Below are positions 34,124-43,805 of a stretch of DNA of 53,374 nucleotides, piece by piece. Each line of letters opens with the position of its first letter. Within the stretch, counting starts at the first letter, position 1. The translations under genes were made by a program, and so were the position numbers. Origin of the DNA: Rhodopirellula sp. (GTDB lineage Bacteria; Planctomycetota; Planctomycetia; Pirellulales; Pirellulaceae); NCBI GenBank assembly GCA_003513555.1, contig DOPG01000438.1, positions 1-53,374 on the forward strand, in the 5' to 3' direction. Below the pieces are notes generated by a model. That model was not told where the DNA came from. It saw only the letters and a program-made list of their open reading frames with translations, and searched no databases.

Positions 34124-36910
34124 ATGTCGGCTGCCTCGATAGACGAAACTGTTGAGCTGGAACGGAAACCAAATCTCGTTCGCGATGTATGCGCGCTTGT
34201 GCTCATCGCTTTTACGCTGATTCTAACCGTATCCCTTGTCACCCATAACGCGGCTGACCCACTCGATAAACCGATCTGGCCCATCAGTGAGTTCTACACT
34301 CCTGATGCCACGATCTTCCCTCCCAATGCCACCATTACGAATGCATGTGGCTATTGGGGGGCATTGTTGTCGTCGTTGTTGCTGGATTCTTTAGGTGTTG
34401 CGTCCGCGATTGTGATTGGTGCTTTGGGTGGCGTGGCCACTGCGTTGATCTTGCGTGGCAATTTAAATGCACCGGTGTTGAGGTCTCTGGGGGGCACGAT
34501 CATTGTCATCGCAGTTGCTACCGGCGGCGCGATGTTGCCGTTGCAGGCTTCTGGCCTGCCCGTGGTTGGTGGTGGTGGGTTTCTTGGTGCGATGACCTCA
34601 ATCTGGCTGCTTGAACATTTTGCGCCTGCCGGAGCGTGGATCTTGACGCTGACTTTGTTTCTGGTCGGTACATTAATGACCAGTGACTACGCCCTGTTGT
34701 ACGCCAGCAAGCGACTATTGAAGGAGGGTCACAAGGTTTCCAAGTCGGGATTGAAGCGAGCGGCCAATGCGTTACCCGCTGCACGACGTCGGCGACCGTT
34801 CACTGATTTGGAAGAACCCATCAAGATCGATGGAGATGGTGATGTCGAAAGCGATGCCAGTGGAGATTCAGTGAAGGCTGATCGTGGTGAACCCACTATC
34901 AAGTTTCGCCAGCCCAAGAAAAAGTCAAAGGCAGATGCTCGCGAGGTGGAACCCGCGGACGATGAGGAAGTCGAGGAAGAATTCGTCGAAGATGATTACG
35001 ATGATGAGGACGAAAAAGATTGGGATGATGCCGATGATGGTTCCGCTGAATCGAATGAGCGGGAACTGGAGATCGGAAACGAGACACATATTGTAAGACA
35101 AGATGAGTCGCACAACGTTTCGCAGCCCAAAGTAAAGGTGCCTAAACGCAAGAAAAAATCCGACTCATCAGAGAATATGTTCGAGGACATGAATGAGTCC
35201 TTGCCAGGTGGTATGGAAGATTACCGTCTGCCAAGTATCGAACTGCTCGAACAAAGTGATGACATCTCTTACGAAGAGCAACTCCATGAAGTCCGTCGCA
35301 AAGCGCATGTGCTGGAGGAAACCTTCCGTGATTTTGGTTTCAATATTCGGGTCGTCGAAATCGAGACCGGGCCGGTTATCGCACAGTATGAGATCGAACT
35401 TGAGGCCGGCTTGCGGCTGAGCAAGATAACTGGACTTGCTGATGATCTTGCGATTGCTTTGCGTGTTCCGAGCGTTCGAATTGTGGCACCCATTCCGGGG
35501 AAGAATACTGTTGGCATTGAGGTGCCAAACGAGACACGTCAGGCGGTGCGACTCCGCGATGTAATTGAGGAATCAGATACCCGATCAGCGAAGATGAATA
35601 TCCCGGTGTTCCTGGGCAAAGATGTATCTGGAAATCCGATGGTGGTGGATTTGGCAAAAATGCCTCACCTGCTCATTGCCGGTCGTACAGGTACAGGTAA
35701 GAGTGTTTGTCTCAACGCGATCATTACCTCCGTGCTGATGTGCTGCCGACCTGACGAGGTCCGTATGCTGATGATCGACCCCAAAATGGTTGAGCTAAGC
35801 GGTTACGGGCGACTACCGCACCTGATGCATCCTGTCATCACAGATATGAAAAAGGCAGAAGCAATTCTGGCTTGGGCTGTTGAAAAAATGGAGGAGCGAT
35901 ACTCCCTGTTGGCCAAAGTAGGCGTTCGCCACATCAACAGCTTTAATGATTTGGGACGCGAAGAAATCATGCGACGCCTTGAAATTGATGAGGCAGACGC
36001 CACGAAAGATGTACCTGAAAAACTCCCCTTCATCGTCATTGTTGCTGATGAGATGGCTGATCTGATGATGACTGCGGGCAAGGATGTTGAGCAACACATC
36101 ATTCGACTTGCCCAAAAAAGTCGTGCCGTTGGAATTCACTTGATTCTTGCTACTCAAAAACCAACGGTTGATGTGATCACTGGTTTGATCAAAAGTAATC
36201 TGCCTGCTCGTCTCAGTTTCCAAGTTGCCAGTAAGACTGATAGCCGTGTGGTGCTTGATGAAAATGGAGCTGACAAGTTGCTAGGTAATGGCGATATGTT
36301 GTTCCTGTGGCCAGGTACCAGCACTTTGATTCGTGGGCAGGGCACCTTCCTTTCGGATGACGAAATTGACACCATCTGCGACCACTGCAGCAAAGGCGAA
36401 CAGAATTTTGTTGGTGAGCTGATGGAGCTGAAGGTCGATCAGGAAGGAGACGGATCGGATGGCACGTCGATGGAGCAGATCAAGAAACGAGATGAACTTT
36501 ATGACAGTGCTATCGAAGTGGTCATTCGTGAAGGCCGCGGATCATGCTCGTTGCTGCAACGTTGTTTGGGGATCGGTTACGGCCGTGCCGCCAAACTCAT
36601 TGACTTCATGGCTGAAGATGGAATCGTGGGTGACTACAACGGAAGTAAGGCGAGAGAAGTGGTCATGACCATGGCTCAGTGGCAGGCAATGCAAGGCCTT
36701 GAGGTTGAAGAGGAAGACGAGGCCCAAGCCAACCAGACCCAGACCGATCAGGAAGTCGCTGACGAAGATGAAGACGAGTCTGAGTGCGAAGAGCAAGAGT
36801 ACGAAGAAGCCGAAGACGGGCAAGTCGATTCCGAGTACAGCGAAGATGAGTACAGCGAAGATGAGTACGAGGAAGATGAGGATGGGGAAGAGTACGAAGA
36901 TTGCGAGTAA
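34124..36910 (+). CDS. ftsK: DNA translocase FtsK
   Basis: 928 residues. FtsK is anchored at the division site and pumps chromosome ends apart so that XerC/D can resolve dimers. The first 210 residues hold several membrane helices. A hydrophilic linker follows (about 215-350), densely acidic at 265-320. The motor domain then begins with the beta part (VVEIETGPVIAQYEIE); Walker A is GRTGTGKS at 520-527, Walker B is MLMIDP at 548-553, and ATQKPTVDVITGLIKSNLPAR follows. The C-terminal DNA-reading gamma domain is present (SAIEVVIREGRGSCSLLQRC). About 65 extra residues follow it, nearly all Glu, Asp, Ser and Tyr, with the repeat EYSEDEYSEDEYEEDE; FtsK normally ends at gamma. The start is the ATG at 34124 (a TTG lies 12 bases upstream); no ribosome site is seen. 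Confidence 0.95.
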   Translation: MSAASIDETVELERKPNLVRDVCALVLIAFTLILTVSLVTHNAADPLDKPIWPISEFYTPDATIFPPNATITNACGYWGALLSSLLLDSLGVASAIVIGALGGVATALILRGNLNAPVLRSLGGTIIVIAVATGGAMLPLQASGLPVVGGGGFLGAMTSIWLLEHFAPAGAWILTLTLFLVGTLMTSDYALLYASKRLLKEGHKVSKSGLKRAANALPAARRRRPFTDLEEPIKIDGDGDVESDASGDSVKADRGEPTIKFRQPKKKSKADAREVEPADDEEVEEEFVEDDYDDEDEKDWDDADDGSAESNERELEIGNETHIVRQDESHNVSQPKVKVPKRKKKSDSSENMFEDMNESLPGGMEDYRLPSIELLEQSDDISYEEQLHEVRRKAHVLEETFRDFGFNIRVVEIETGPVIAQYEIELEAGLRLSKITGLADDLAIALRVPSVRIVAPIPGKNTVGIEVPNETRQAVRLRDVIEESDTRSAKMNIPVFLGKDVSGNPMVVDLAKMPHLLIAGRTGTGKSVCLNAIITSVLMCCRPDEVRMLMIDPKMVELSGYGRLPHLMHPVITDMKKAEAILAWAVEKMEERYSLLAKVGVRHINSFNDLGREEIMRRLEIDEADATKDVPEKLPFIVIVADEMADLMMTAGKDVEQHIIRLAQKSRAVGIHLILATQKPTVDVITGLIKSNLPARLSFQVASKTDSRVVLDENGADKLLGNGDMLFLWPGTSTLIRGQGTFLSDDEIDTICDHCSKGEQNFVGELMELKVDQEGDGSDGTSMEQIKKRDELYDSAIEVVIREGRGSCSLLQRCLGIGYGRAAKLIDFMAEDGIVGDYNGSKAREVVMTMAQWQAMQGLEVEEEDEAQANQTQTDQEVADEDEDESECEEQEYEEAEDGQVDSEYSEDEYSEDEYEEDEDGEEYEDCE

Positions 36911-37047
36911 AACGGCATGCAAAGTGTCGTCCTGCCGGAAACATTAGCGACTGCTTGCTTGTATCCATGCACTTACGCTGCTATACCGATCTCTTCTGCT
37001 GATACATCGGCACCGTTTCACAACGTCTCGCAGTGGTCGTTTCCTAC

Positions 37048-37779
37048 ATGCCCCCACCTGATCAAAACACTCTCGCCTCAGGTTCCATCGCAGCGATCCT
37101 GCCGGCGGCCGGTAGTGGACGACGTTTCGGTGCTGCCAGCAATAAGTTGTTTGCAGAGCTTGCCGGAAAACCTCTCTGGTTTCACGCTGCATCACGCTTG
37201 GCGGACTCCCAATCTGTGGGACGTGTTGTGTTGGTGATTTCGCAAGCTGATGAGGCAGTCTTCCGAAAACGCTACGCAGCCATGGTTGAACAGTTGGGGG
37301 TCGAATTGGTTCTTGGCGGCAGCGAGCGCACTGATAGTGTGCAAGCAGGACTTGATCATTTGGCTGATGATCCCATGGTGCAATGGGTTGCGATTCATGA
37401 TGCCGCTCGTCCGTTAGTTCGTTCAAAGGACATAACTGCCGTGTTTGCCGTTGCACAGCGGACTGGTGCTGCAGTCCTTGCGACTCCCGTGCCGGGTACC
37501 GTAAAACGAGGGAAATTGAAAAGTGGTGGTAGTCGAACGGTGGATCGTCGTGAATTGTGGCTTGCACTCACCCCTCAGGTTTTTAGCATCGGGTTGTTGA
37601 AACAGGCCTATCAGAAGCACAATGGACGTCCTGCAACGGACGATGCGCAACTGGTCGAAAGAATTGGGCGCGATGTCACCTTGGTGCAAGGCTCTGCAGA
37701 TAACCTGAAAATTACTTACCCCGAAGATTTGTCAGTGGCCGAGGCGATCCTTGCCACTCAGTCCCATCAATCTGAATAA
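37048..37779 (+). CDS. ispD: 2-C-methyl-D-erythritol 4-phosphate cytidylyltransferase
   Basis: 243 residues from the ATG at 37048 (a GTG 15 bases earlier is possible). IspD joins CTP and MEP in the non-mevalonate isoprenoid pathway. The CTP-binding start ILPAAGSGRRFGAASNKLF, GGSERTDSVQAGL, HDAARPLV, TPQVF and the closing NLKITYPEDL are all in place. The stop lies four bases before tyrS, so the two are surely co-transcribed and probably translationally coupled. It lies 137 bp behind ftsK. Confidence 0.95.
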   Translation: MPPPDQNTLASGSIAAILPAAGSGRRFGAASNKLFAELAGKPLWFHAASRLADSQSVGRVVLVISQADEAVFRKRYAAMVEQLGVELVLGGSERTDSVQAGLDHLADDPMVQWVAIHDAARPLVRSKDITAVFAVAQRTGAAVLATPVPGTVKRGKLKSGGSRTVDRRELWLALTPQVFSIGLLKQAYQKHNGRPATDDAQLVERIGRDVTLVQGSADNLKITYPEDLSVAEAILATQSHQSE

Positions 37780-37783
37780 AACA

Positions 37784-39094
37784 ATGCCCGAAAAGAATTT
37801 GCTGGAAGAATTGGCTTGGCGTGGTTTGATCCACCAATGCACCGACGAGGACGGATTGGCAAAATTACTTGCCAGTGCTCCACAAACGGTTTATATCGGA
37901 TTCGATCCTACTGCGGATTCCCTGCATGTTGGCAGCATGATGCAGTTGATGATGTTGAGGCGGTTTCAAAACGCTGGACACCGTCCCATTGCGTTAGTCG
38001 GTGGCGCGACAGGAATGATCGGCGACCCTAGCGGAAAAAGTGAAGAACGTAATCTGCTTTCCGCGGAGCAATTGCAAAAGAATGTTGATGGCGTTGCAGC
38101 GCAGATGCGCCGATTTCTTGACTTCGGAGATGACAAATCCGATGGTGCTAGTGAATCATCAAACCACGCCATGTTATTGAATAACTTTGAGTGGATGCGA
38201 GGTTATTCCTACCTTGAATTCCTTCGTGATGTTGGCAAAAGCTTTCCTGTTGGTGCAATGATGGGAAAGGAGTCCGTTCGGTCACGTCTTGAGAGTGAGG
38301 CTGGGCTGAGCTACACCGAGTTCAGTTATATGCTCTTGCAAGCCTATGACTTTGTGCATCTGTCACGCGAGCATGGCTGCCTGATTCAGGCTGGGGGTAG
38401 TGACCAATGGGGTAACATCACCGCTGGGATTGATCTCGGGCGGAGAATGTTGGGGCAGCAACTGTTCGGAATTACGGCGCCTTTATTGACGACCAGTGAT
38501 GGTCGGAAGATGGGTAAGACTGAGAGTGGAGCGATCTGGTTGGATCCCGCACGCACCAGTCCCTACCAGTTTTATCAATATTGGCGAAATGTTGATGATG
38601 CAGACGTGATGCGATGCATTGCCTATTTGACCGAGATCGAGCGTGCTGAGTACGACGAACTGAAGGGGGCAACCGAGTCTGAGCCGGGACGCCGAACCGC
38701 GCAGAACCGTCTCGCTGAATGGCTGACAGAATTTGTTCACGGGCAGGAAGGGCTGGCAAATGCGTTAAGAGCTTCCAAGATGCTCTTTGGCGGTGAAATT
38801 GGGGTTCAAACTGATGCCAGTCTCAGTGAAATTTTTGCCGATGTGCCCAGCCAGGAAGTATCCCGTGAGTTGCTAGAGGGTGAGGGCTACTGGATTGTTC
38901 AGGCGCTGCAGGACGCGAAGCTGGCCAGCAGTGGTGGTGAGGCACGAAGAGCGGTTAAGGAAGGCGGTGTTTACGTTAATAACATTCGTGCGACTGACGA
39001 AAAACAAAGACTGACTTCGGATGACCTTGCAAGTGAAACGGTAATGGTGGTCCGAAAAGGGAAGAAGAACTATGCTCTGTTGCGTTTCGTTTGA
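37784..39094 (+). CDS. tyrS: tyrosyl-tRNA synthetase
   Basis: 436 residues; class I synthetase charging tRNA-Tyr. The HIGH-type motif appears as HVG in PTADSLHVGSMMQL. The tyrosine pocket is recognisable (SYMLLQAYDFVHL, QAGGSDQWGNITAG). The KMSKS loop is KMGKT. The C-terminal S4-like RNA-binding domain is present at about 370-436 (EARRAVKEGGVYVNNIR). The ATG at 37784 starts four bases after the ispD stop with no ribosome site of its own, which suggests coupling. It is convergent with the DUF58 gene 58 bp further on. Confidence 0.95.
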   Translation: MPEKNLLEELAWRGLIHQCTDEDGLAKLLASAPQTVYIGFDPTADSLHVGSMMQLMMLRRFQNAGHRPIALVGGATGMIGDPSGKSEERNLLSAEQLQKNVDGVAAQMRRFLDFGDDKSDGASESSNHAMLLNNFEWMRGYSYLEFLRDVGKSFPVGAMMGKESVRSRLESEAGLSYTEFSYMLLQAYDFVHLSREHGCLIQAGGSDQWGNITAGIDLGRRMLGQQLFGITAPLLTTSDGRKMGKTESGAIWLDPARTSPYQFYQYWRNVDDADVMRCIAYLTEIERAEYDELKGATESEPGRRTAQNRLAEWLTEFVHGQEGLANALRASKMLFGGEIGVQTDASLSEIFADVPSQEVSRELLEGEGYWIVQALQDAKLASSGGEARRAVKEGGVYVNNIRATDEKQRLTSDDLASETVMVVRKGKKNYALLRFV

Positions 39095-39152
39095 AACGAA
39101 TTTCCAAAATCATGCAACGTAATTTTCTGCATTCGGTGCTTCGCATGGTTTG

Positions 39153-40499
39153 TTATCGCAGCAGGGTTTCTCGGCAGACATCCACGATTGTGTCTTCAGA
39201 ACCGAGGTGAAACGTAGGAATTCTCGCAGCGATCAGTGGTCCAGCGATATCTGAGTAATCGTTGATGTCGTGAGTGTTGACGATCGCCGCGACTGCCCTG
39301 CCCCGTCTTTGTAAATCCAGCATCGCGCCCATGGATTCGGCGGAGCATTGCTGCAGAAGGACCAATAGTGTTGTGTCGGCTGAAAGTTGTGATTCGCATT
39401 CCACCAGTAATTCTGCAAGAGTCAGGCCATCAGAACGCTCCAGTCGCGCCAAGGTGCGCACCATTTGCTTGAAGTGGGTAGGGCCACGTTCAGCGGGTAT
39501 GATGACGGGTCTGAGTCGTTCGTTTTCATCACGCATGGATGCCGAAGACTGCGCATCCCCCCGGACACGGTGGTCACCGACCCAACCTTCCAGACGAATG
39601 CGATCCGCTGCATCGCGACCGTTTGTTGCCAACCCAACGGGCTCATTCATATCATGGAGTGAATTGGCAATTGATGCTGCTGCTGTGATGGCAAGATCAC
39701 ACCTCATTGGTTCGTGTTTTTCTGGATTGCTGCTGGCGTGCAGATCAAGAATGAGAGTGGCACCTACGATCGATGAGGGTTCGTAAATTTTACTATGCAA
39801 CGTTCCGGTCCGCGCTGTCGCTGCCCAATGGACACTGCGCATCGGATCGCCCGGTTGCCATTGACGAATTCCACGGAGACGGGTGGGGTCATCCATGATG
39901 TTGTCACGCATGCGGATTTCACCAATAGGACGACGTGATCCGATTTCGTAAGAACTCAATGCCACAATTTTCGGGAGTACTGTGACATACTGAGGTTGTG
40001 TGCCAACTCGATAACGACGGTACATTCCCATCAGGTCACCTGTTTCCATCACCGTTGGGCCAATCTGAAAGTAGCCTCTTCGGTTGCATTTGATCTCATA
40101 GTTGAGCGAGCATGTTTTGCCTGCACCGATCAAGAGAACTTGAATCCGTTCACCTTCAACTTGCAGGGTGGGTGGATTGAAAAGGGTAGCCCATGCGGGA
40201 AGCAGGTCTTCGACCAAGAGCCACAGAACAGGTAGTCTACTTCGATTGGTTAGTTTGACTTCTACCGGTAGTCGCGAACCAATTTTCACTTCTTGATCGC
40301 CATGGGCGCGAGTGGCAACGGTCGAACGTGACCATGTATTGGCGAGAAAAAAATTAACCAAAAGCAAAATTCCAGCGGTGATCGCTGCGATGATCCACAG
40401 TGCAGCCCCCGAAATCATTCCGGCCAGTAGCAGGCCGCTTATGCCAGCCAGGATTGCAAATCGGGGCGTCGATGCAGGCACGCTCTTTGGGTCATCCAT
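39153..40499 (-). CDS. DUF58 domain membrane protein
   Basis: 448 residues. Two membrane helices near the N-terminus (about 13-52) are followed by a beta-rich domain, then the DUF58 signature, RGIRQWQPGDPMRSVHWAATAR. A von Willebrand A-like fold occupies the C-terminus (VGATLILDLHASSNPEK, with a partial metal site). DUF58 proteins partner MoxR ATPases, and the gene starts three bases after the moxR stop. The pair is thought to act in folding or metal loading of other proteins; no specific target is shown here. The third member often found (a transglutaminase or VWA protein) is missing from this end. Confidence 0.9.
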   Translation of the reverse strand: MDDPKSVPASTPRFAILAGISGLLLAGMISGAALWIIAAITAGILLLVNFFLANTWSRSTVATRAHGDQEVKIGSRLPVEVKLTNRSRLPVLWLLVEDLLPAWATLFNPPTLQVEGERIQVLLIGAGKTCSLNYEIKCNRRGYFQIGPTVMETGDLMGMYRRYRVGTQPQYVTVLPKIVALSSYEIGSRRPIGEIRMRDNIMDDPTRLRGIRQWQPGDPMRSVHWAATARTGTLHSKIYEPSSIVGATLILDLHASSNPEKHEPMRCDLAITAAASIANSLHDMNEPVGLATNGRDAADRIRLEGWVGDHRVRGDAQSSASMRDENERLRPVIIPAERGPTHFKQMVRTLARLERSDGLTLAELLVECESQLSADTTLLVLLQQCSAESMGAMLDLQRRGRAVAAIVNTHDINDYSDIAGPLIAARIPTFHLGSEDTIVDVCRETLLR

Positions 40500-40502
40500 G
40501 CG

Positions 40503-41573
40503 TCACGAAGCTTCGATGGTGGGAACAGCTATTTCGCCAACAATGTCTTCGATCACTTTCTCGCCGGTGATCTTGCGAAGTCGACTCTCGGGACGAACGA
40601 TTAAGCGGTGATTCATGACCGGTGCGATGATTTTCTTGATGTCATCCGGTAGAACATAATCGCGACCACGAATCGCAGCCATCGCTTGCGAGCATCGGAA
40701 GAGTGCAATCGTTGCTCTTGGACTGCCACCCAACGCGAGGTCAGCATGCTGACGCGTTTGCGAAATGATTTGCAACAGGTATTCACGAACACGTGGATCC
40801 ACGTGGACCATTCGAATGACCTGTTGAGCAGCCACCACTTCGTTTGCCTCGGCGACTGGCTTGAGCCGATCGACGGGATGAGAGTGTTGCAGCATTTCAA
40901 GCATCCGCAGTTCTTCCTGCATGGACGGGTATCCGAGGCTGAAACGCATCATGAAGCGGTCAAGTTGAGCTTCCGGAAGCGGAAATGTCCCCTCGTGATC
41001 CACAGGGTTCTGCGTCGCTATTACTACAAACGGCGGCTGTAGGCCATGCGTGTTTCCATCCACGGTGACACGTGCCTCGGCCATTGCTTCGAGCAGGGAA
41101 GCCTGCGTTCGGGGAGTCGCACGGTTGATTTCATCAGCTAATAGAATTTGCGTAAAAACGGGGCCGGGCCTGAACTCGAATTGTGATTTCTTCTGGTTGA
41201 AAATCGAGGTTCCGGTCACATCGGTTGGTAACAAGTCTGGTGTACATTGGACTCTCTTGAACTTGCAGCCAACACTTTTTGCCAGGGCTCTGGCGAGCAT
41301 TGTCTTCGCGACTCCGGGGACATCTTCGAGCAAAATGTGCCCGCCGCTGAACCAGGTGACCAATGACAAAACCAATTGCTTGCGTTTTCCAACAATTGCT
41401 TGCTCAACATTTCCAATGATTCGTTTCGATAATTCACCCACGTCAGCGGTGGTTTTGATTGCCCGAGAAGGCGAGGTAATGCCACTTTTTTCGGCTTTTT
41501 TTAGGGCTTTTGTGCCTGTTTCGGTTCCCGTCTGGGGGGTTGAGTCGGTTGGATCAGCGTTGGGGGCACTCAT
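40503..41573 (-). CDS. MoxR family AAA+ ATPase
   Basis: 356 residues. Walker A is GVAKT (87-91) in GGHILLEDVPGVAKTMLARAL, Walker B is ILLADEINRATPRTQASLLEAM, and the sensor regions follow (VIATQNPVDHEGTFPLPEAQLDRFMMR). The C-terminal helical lid of the MoxR group follows. About 45 N-terminal residues are low-complexity (Ala/Thr/Lys). It works with DUF58 and VWA-domain proteins as a chaperone-like pair; here the DUF58 gene starts three bases after the stop. It is divergent from the response regulator gene. Confidence 0.93.
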   Translation of the reverse strand: MSAPNADPTDSTPQTGTETGTKALKKAEKSGITSPSRAIKTTADVGELSKRIIGNVEQAIVGKRKQLVLSLVTWFSGGHILLEDVPGVAKTMLARALAKSVGCKFKRVQCTPDLLPTDVTGTSIFNQKKSQFEFRPGPVFTQILLADEINRATPRTQASLLEAMAEARVTVDGNTHGLQPPFVVIATQNPVDHEGTFPLPEAQLDRFMMRFSLGYPSMQEELRMLEMLQHSHPVDRLKPVAEANEVVAAQQVIRMVHVDPRVREYLLQIISQTRQHADLALGGSPRATIALFRCSQAMAAIRGRDYVLPDDIKKIIAPVMNHRLIVRPESRLRKITGEKVIEDIVGEIAVPTIEAS

Positions 41574-41672
41574 CTCGTTTCCGTAACGTTATCAAGTTGT
41601 TGTGGTGAATAATGACGCGATAGCAGTTATCATCATACTGTTGAACTCACCAGTCGTCGCGATGCAATCGTG

Positions 41673-42104
41673 ATGGCAGATCAATCTGATGTTGATGATG
41701 ACTCCATGATGGATGTACCAAACCTGCTTGTGACGGATGACGACCAGGCTTTTCGTAAGGTGGTATGCGAAGGGCTGCAGCGACGTGGTTTTCGTGTAAT
41801 CGAGGCTTGCGATGGGCGGGAAGCATTGGATCTCATAGAACATTCGCGAGTTCATGTCGCGGTCGTCGATGTGCACATGCCTCATGTCACAGGCTTGGAC
41901 GTCATACGGCATTTGCATGAAGGTCCCTCCTGCCTACCTTGCGTCCTGATGAGCGCGGAACTGAATGATGAGATACGGCAGGAGGCAGAACGAATGTGTG
42001 CTTACGATGTGCTAAGTAAGCCTCTTAAGCTGTCGCAACTGACTGCAGTTGTGTCTCATGCACTGAATGAATACTACGGCTGGCAGCCTCCCAAGGCGGG
42101 ATGA
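41673..42104 (+). CDS. single-domain response regulator
   Basis: 143 residues, essentially only a receiver domain. The acidic pocket D22-D23-D24 (VTDDDQAF), the phospho-acceptor D66 (VAVVDVHMP), the S/T switch near 95 (VLMSAEL) and the conserved Lys in LSKPL are present. No output domain, so it acts by protein contact (CheY- or Spo0F-like) or as part of a phosphorelay. No histidine kinase is nearby. The start may be the ATG at 41673 or the GTG at 41670. It is divergent from the MoxR gene, sharing a 99-bp control region. Confidence 0.88.
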   Translation: MADQSDVDDDSMMDVPNLLVTDDDQAFRKVVCEGLQRRGFRVIEACDGREALDLIEHSRVHVAVVDVHMPHVTGLDVIRHLHEGPSCLPCVLMSAELNDEIRQEAERMCAYDVLSKPLKLSQLTAVVSHALNEYYGWQPPKAG

Positions 42105-42359
42105 TCTCGCCATACTGCCAGATGGTTAGCCTACGATCGAGATCGATCTCCACTGGAAGGACAGCAGGCGTCGAGCTTACTGAATTCATTCGCTTGCAGG
42201 ACTTTTGTCCTTTGTGGCGAGCGTGGGGTGACGATTCACTGTCAAAAGTTTTATTCCAGCCGTATTGTGTTGCTGGGGACCCATTCCCTGTAAACGTCAT
42301 CAGGTCGCAGGTAGAATACGCGGCTCGTGAAAATTGACCATCACTGCGAAAGACGATTC

Positions 42360-43805
42360 ATGAAAAAATTCTTTGGGACTCTAGGTGGACTCTTATTACT
42401 CATTGCCCCGGCCCAAGCGGTAGAGAAAACAAGAGCTGAGAAACCAAACATAGTGATGATTCTTGCGGACGACTGCACGCATAACGATCTGCCAATGTAC
42501 GGAGGTCAGAACGCTCGGACACCCAACCTCGAGCAATTGGCCACTGAGGGTCTTGTTTTTAATCGGGCCTATCTTGCCGAGGCGATGTGCCAACCATGTC
42601 GGGCTGAACTGTATTCAGGTTTGTACCCGATGCGGAATGGTTGTGCGTGGAACCATTCGTCCTCCCTGCCAGAGACGTTAAGCATGCCGCACTATCTGGG
42701 AGCGCTTGGGTATCGTGTGGGTCTGGCTGGTAAGGTGCATGTTCTCCCCAAGCAGGCATTTCCCTTTGAGCGTGTTTCCGGATTTGACGCGAACTGTGTG
42801 AGGAATCCAACCAAAGCACATGAGCTTTCGGCGGTCAACGAGTTCATGCAGCGTGACAAGCAGCAACCCTTTTGCCTCGTGGTTGCTCTGGTGGAGCCTC
42901 ATGTGCCGTGGGTCATGGGTGATGCTTCCGTCTATCCACCAGCGGAGCTGAAGTTACCTCCCAATATGGCTGACACTAAATTGACTCGTGAAGCGTTCTC
43001 ACGCTATTTGGCTGAAATTACTTACATGGATTCTCAGGTGGGAGAATTGTTGAATGCACTGGAGGATGCGGGTGAGGCGGACAATACATTGGTTCTGTTT
43101 TCGTCGGAGCAGGGATCTCAGTTCCCAGGCAATAAGTGGACCAACTGGGATACGGGGGTCCATACGGCATTGATCGCCCGTTGGCCGGGAATCGTCCCTG
43201 TGGGTGTGCGAACTGACGCGATGGTTCAATTCGCGGATGTCTTACCCACATTGCTGGATGTTGCTGGAAGTACGGAAGAGCATTCAGCAGATTTTGATGG
43301 GCGCAGCTTTATCGATGTTTTGCAAGGCAAGTCTACACAGCATCGGAAATTTGTCTATGGAGTTCATAACAATGTGCCGGAAGGACCACCGTACCCTGTG
43401 CGAACCGTCAGTGACGGTAATTATCGGTATGTCAGAAATTTACTGCACGGAAATCTTTATATCGAAAAACACTTGATGGGTGTCCGTGGTGACGGTTTGT
43501 TGAATAATCCATACTGGCAAACATGGGTTTGGGATTCTTGGGAGTCACCAGAAACTTACACCCTTGTGCAACGTTATATGAACCGACCGGCAGAGGCGCT
43601 TTATCACACTGCTAGTGATCCTTATGAGTTGAAGAATCTGGTTGGAACGGATAGTGCCAAGGAGACTCTCCGTACTCTTTCGCTTGAACTGGACCGATGG
43701 TTGGTCAGTCAAGGTGATCCTGGTATCGAACAGGATACGCCCGAGAGTCATCGAGCGGCCAAGCGGGGTGAGCATCGTTTTCGTGCCCCTAGGGTGGACA
43801 AATGA
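42360..43805 (+). CDS. secreted sulfatase (formylglycine type)
   Basis: 481 residues from the ATG at 42360, with a signal peptide (1-20). Metal-binding Asp residues occur in MILADDCTHND. The formylglycine motif is C77-Q-P-C-R81; the second Cys inside the motif is unusual but permitted by CxPxR. A later FSSEQGSQFPGNKW segment stands where SSDHG is normal, so the C-terminal ligand pair is altered (Glu/Gln instead of Asp/His or Asn). The last 100 residues form the usual C-terminal subdomain (TASDPYELKNLV). It overlaps the PhoD-like gene by four bases (ATGA), so the two are made together. The likely target is a sulfated glycan or other ester outside the cytoplasm. Confidence 0.88.
   Translation: MKKFFGTLGGLLLLIAPAQAVEKTRAEKPNIVMILADDCTHNDLPMYGGQNARTPNLEQLATEGLVFNRAYLAEAMCQPCRAELYSGLYPMRNGCAWNHSSSLPETLSMPHYLGALGYRVGLAGKVHVLPKQAFPFERVSGFDANCVRNPTKAHELSAVNEFMQRDKQQPFCLVVALVEPHVPWVMGDASVYPPAELKLPPNMADTKLTREAFSRYLAEITYMDSQVGELLNALEDAGEADNTLVLFSSEQGSQFPGNKWTNWDTGVHTALIARWPGIVPVGVRTDAMVQFADVLPTLLDVAGSTEEHSADFDGRSFIDVLQGKSTQHRKFVYGVHNNVPEGPPYPVRTVSDGNYRYVRNLLHGNLYIEKHLMGVRGDGLLNNPYWQTWVWDSWESPETYTLVQRYMNRPAEALYHTASDPYELKNLVGTDSAKETLRTLSLELDRWLVSQGDPGIEQDTPESHRAAKRGEHRFRAPRVDK

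Noticed and set aside
36699..36947. Open frames on both strands across the acidic end of ftsK
   Set aside because: They arise from the repetitive GAA/GAT/GAG codons of the acidic tail; the ftsK frame explains the sequence.
39083..39098. Hairpin CGTTTC/GAAACG at the tyrS stop as a terminator
   Set aside because: Short stem, A/T-rich, followed by only three Ts; could be chance.
42139..42150. 12-base palindrome GAGATCGATCTC after the response regulator
   Set aside because: Single occurrence, no promoter context; such GATC-rich palindromes arise by chance.
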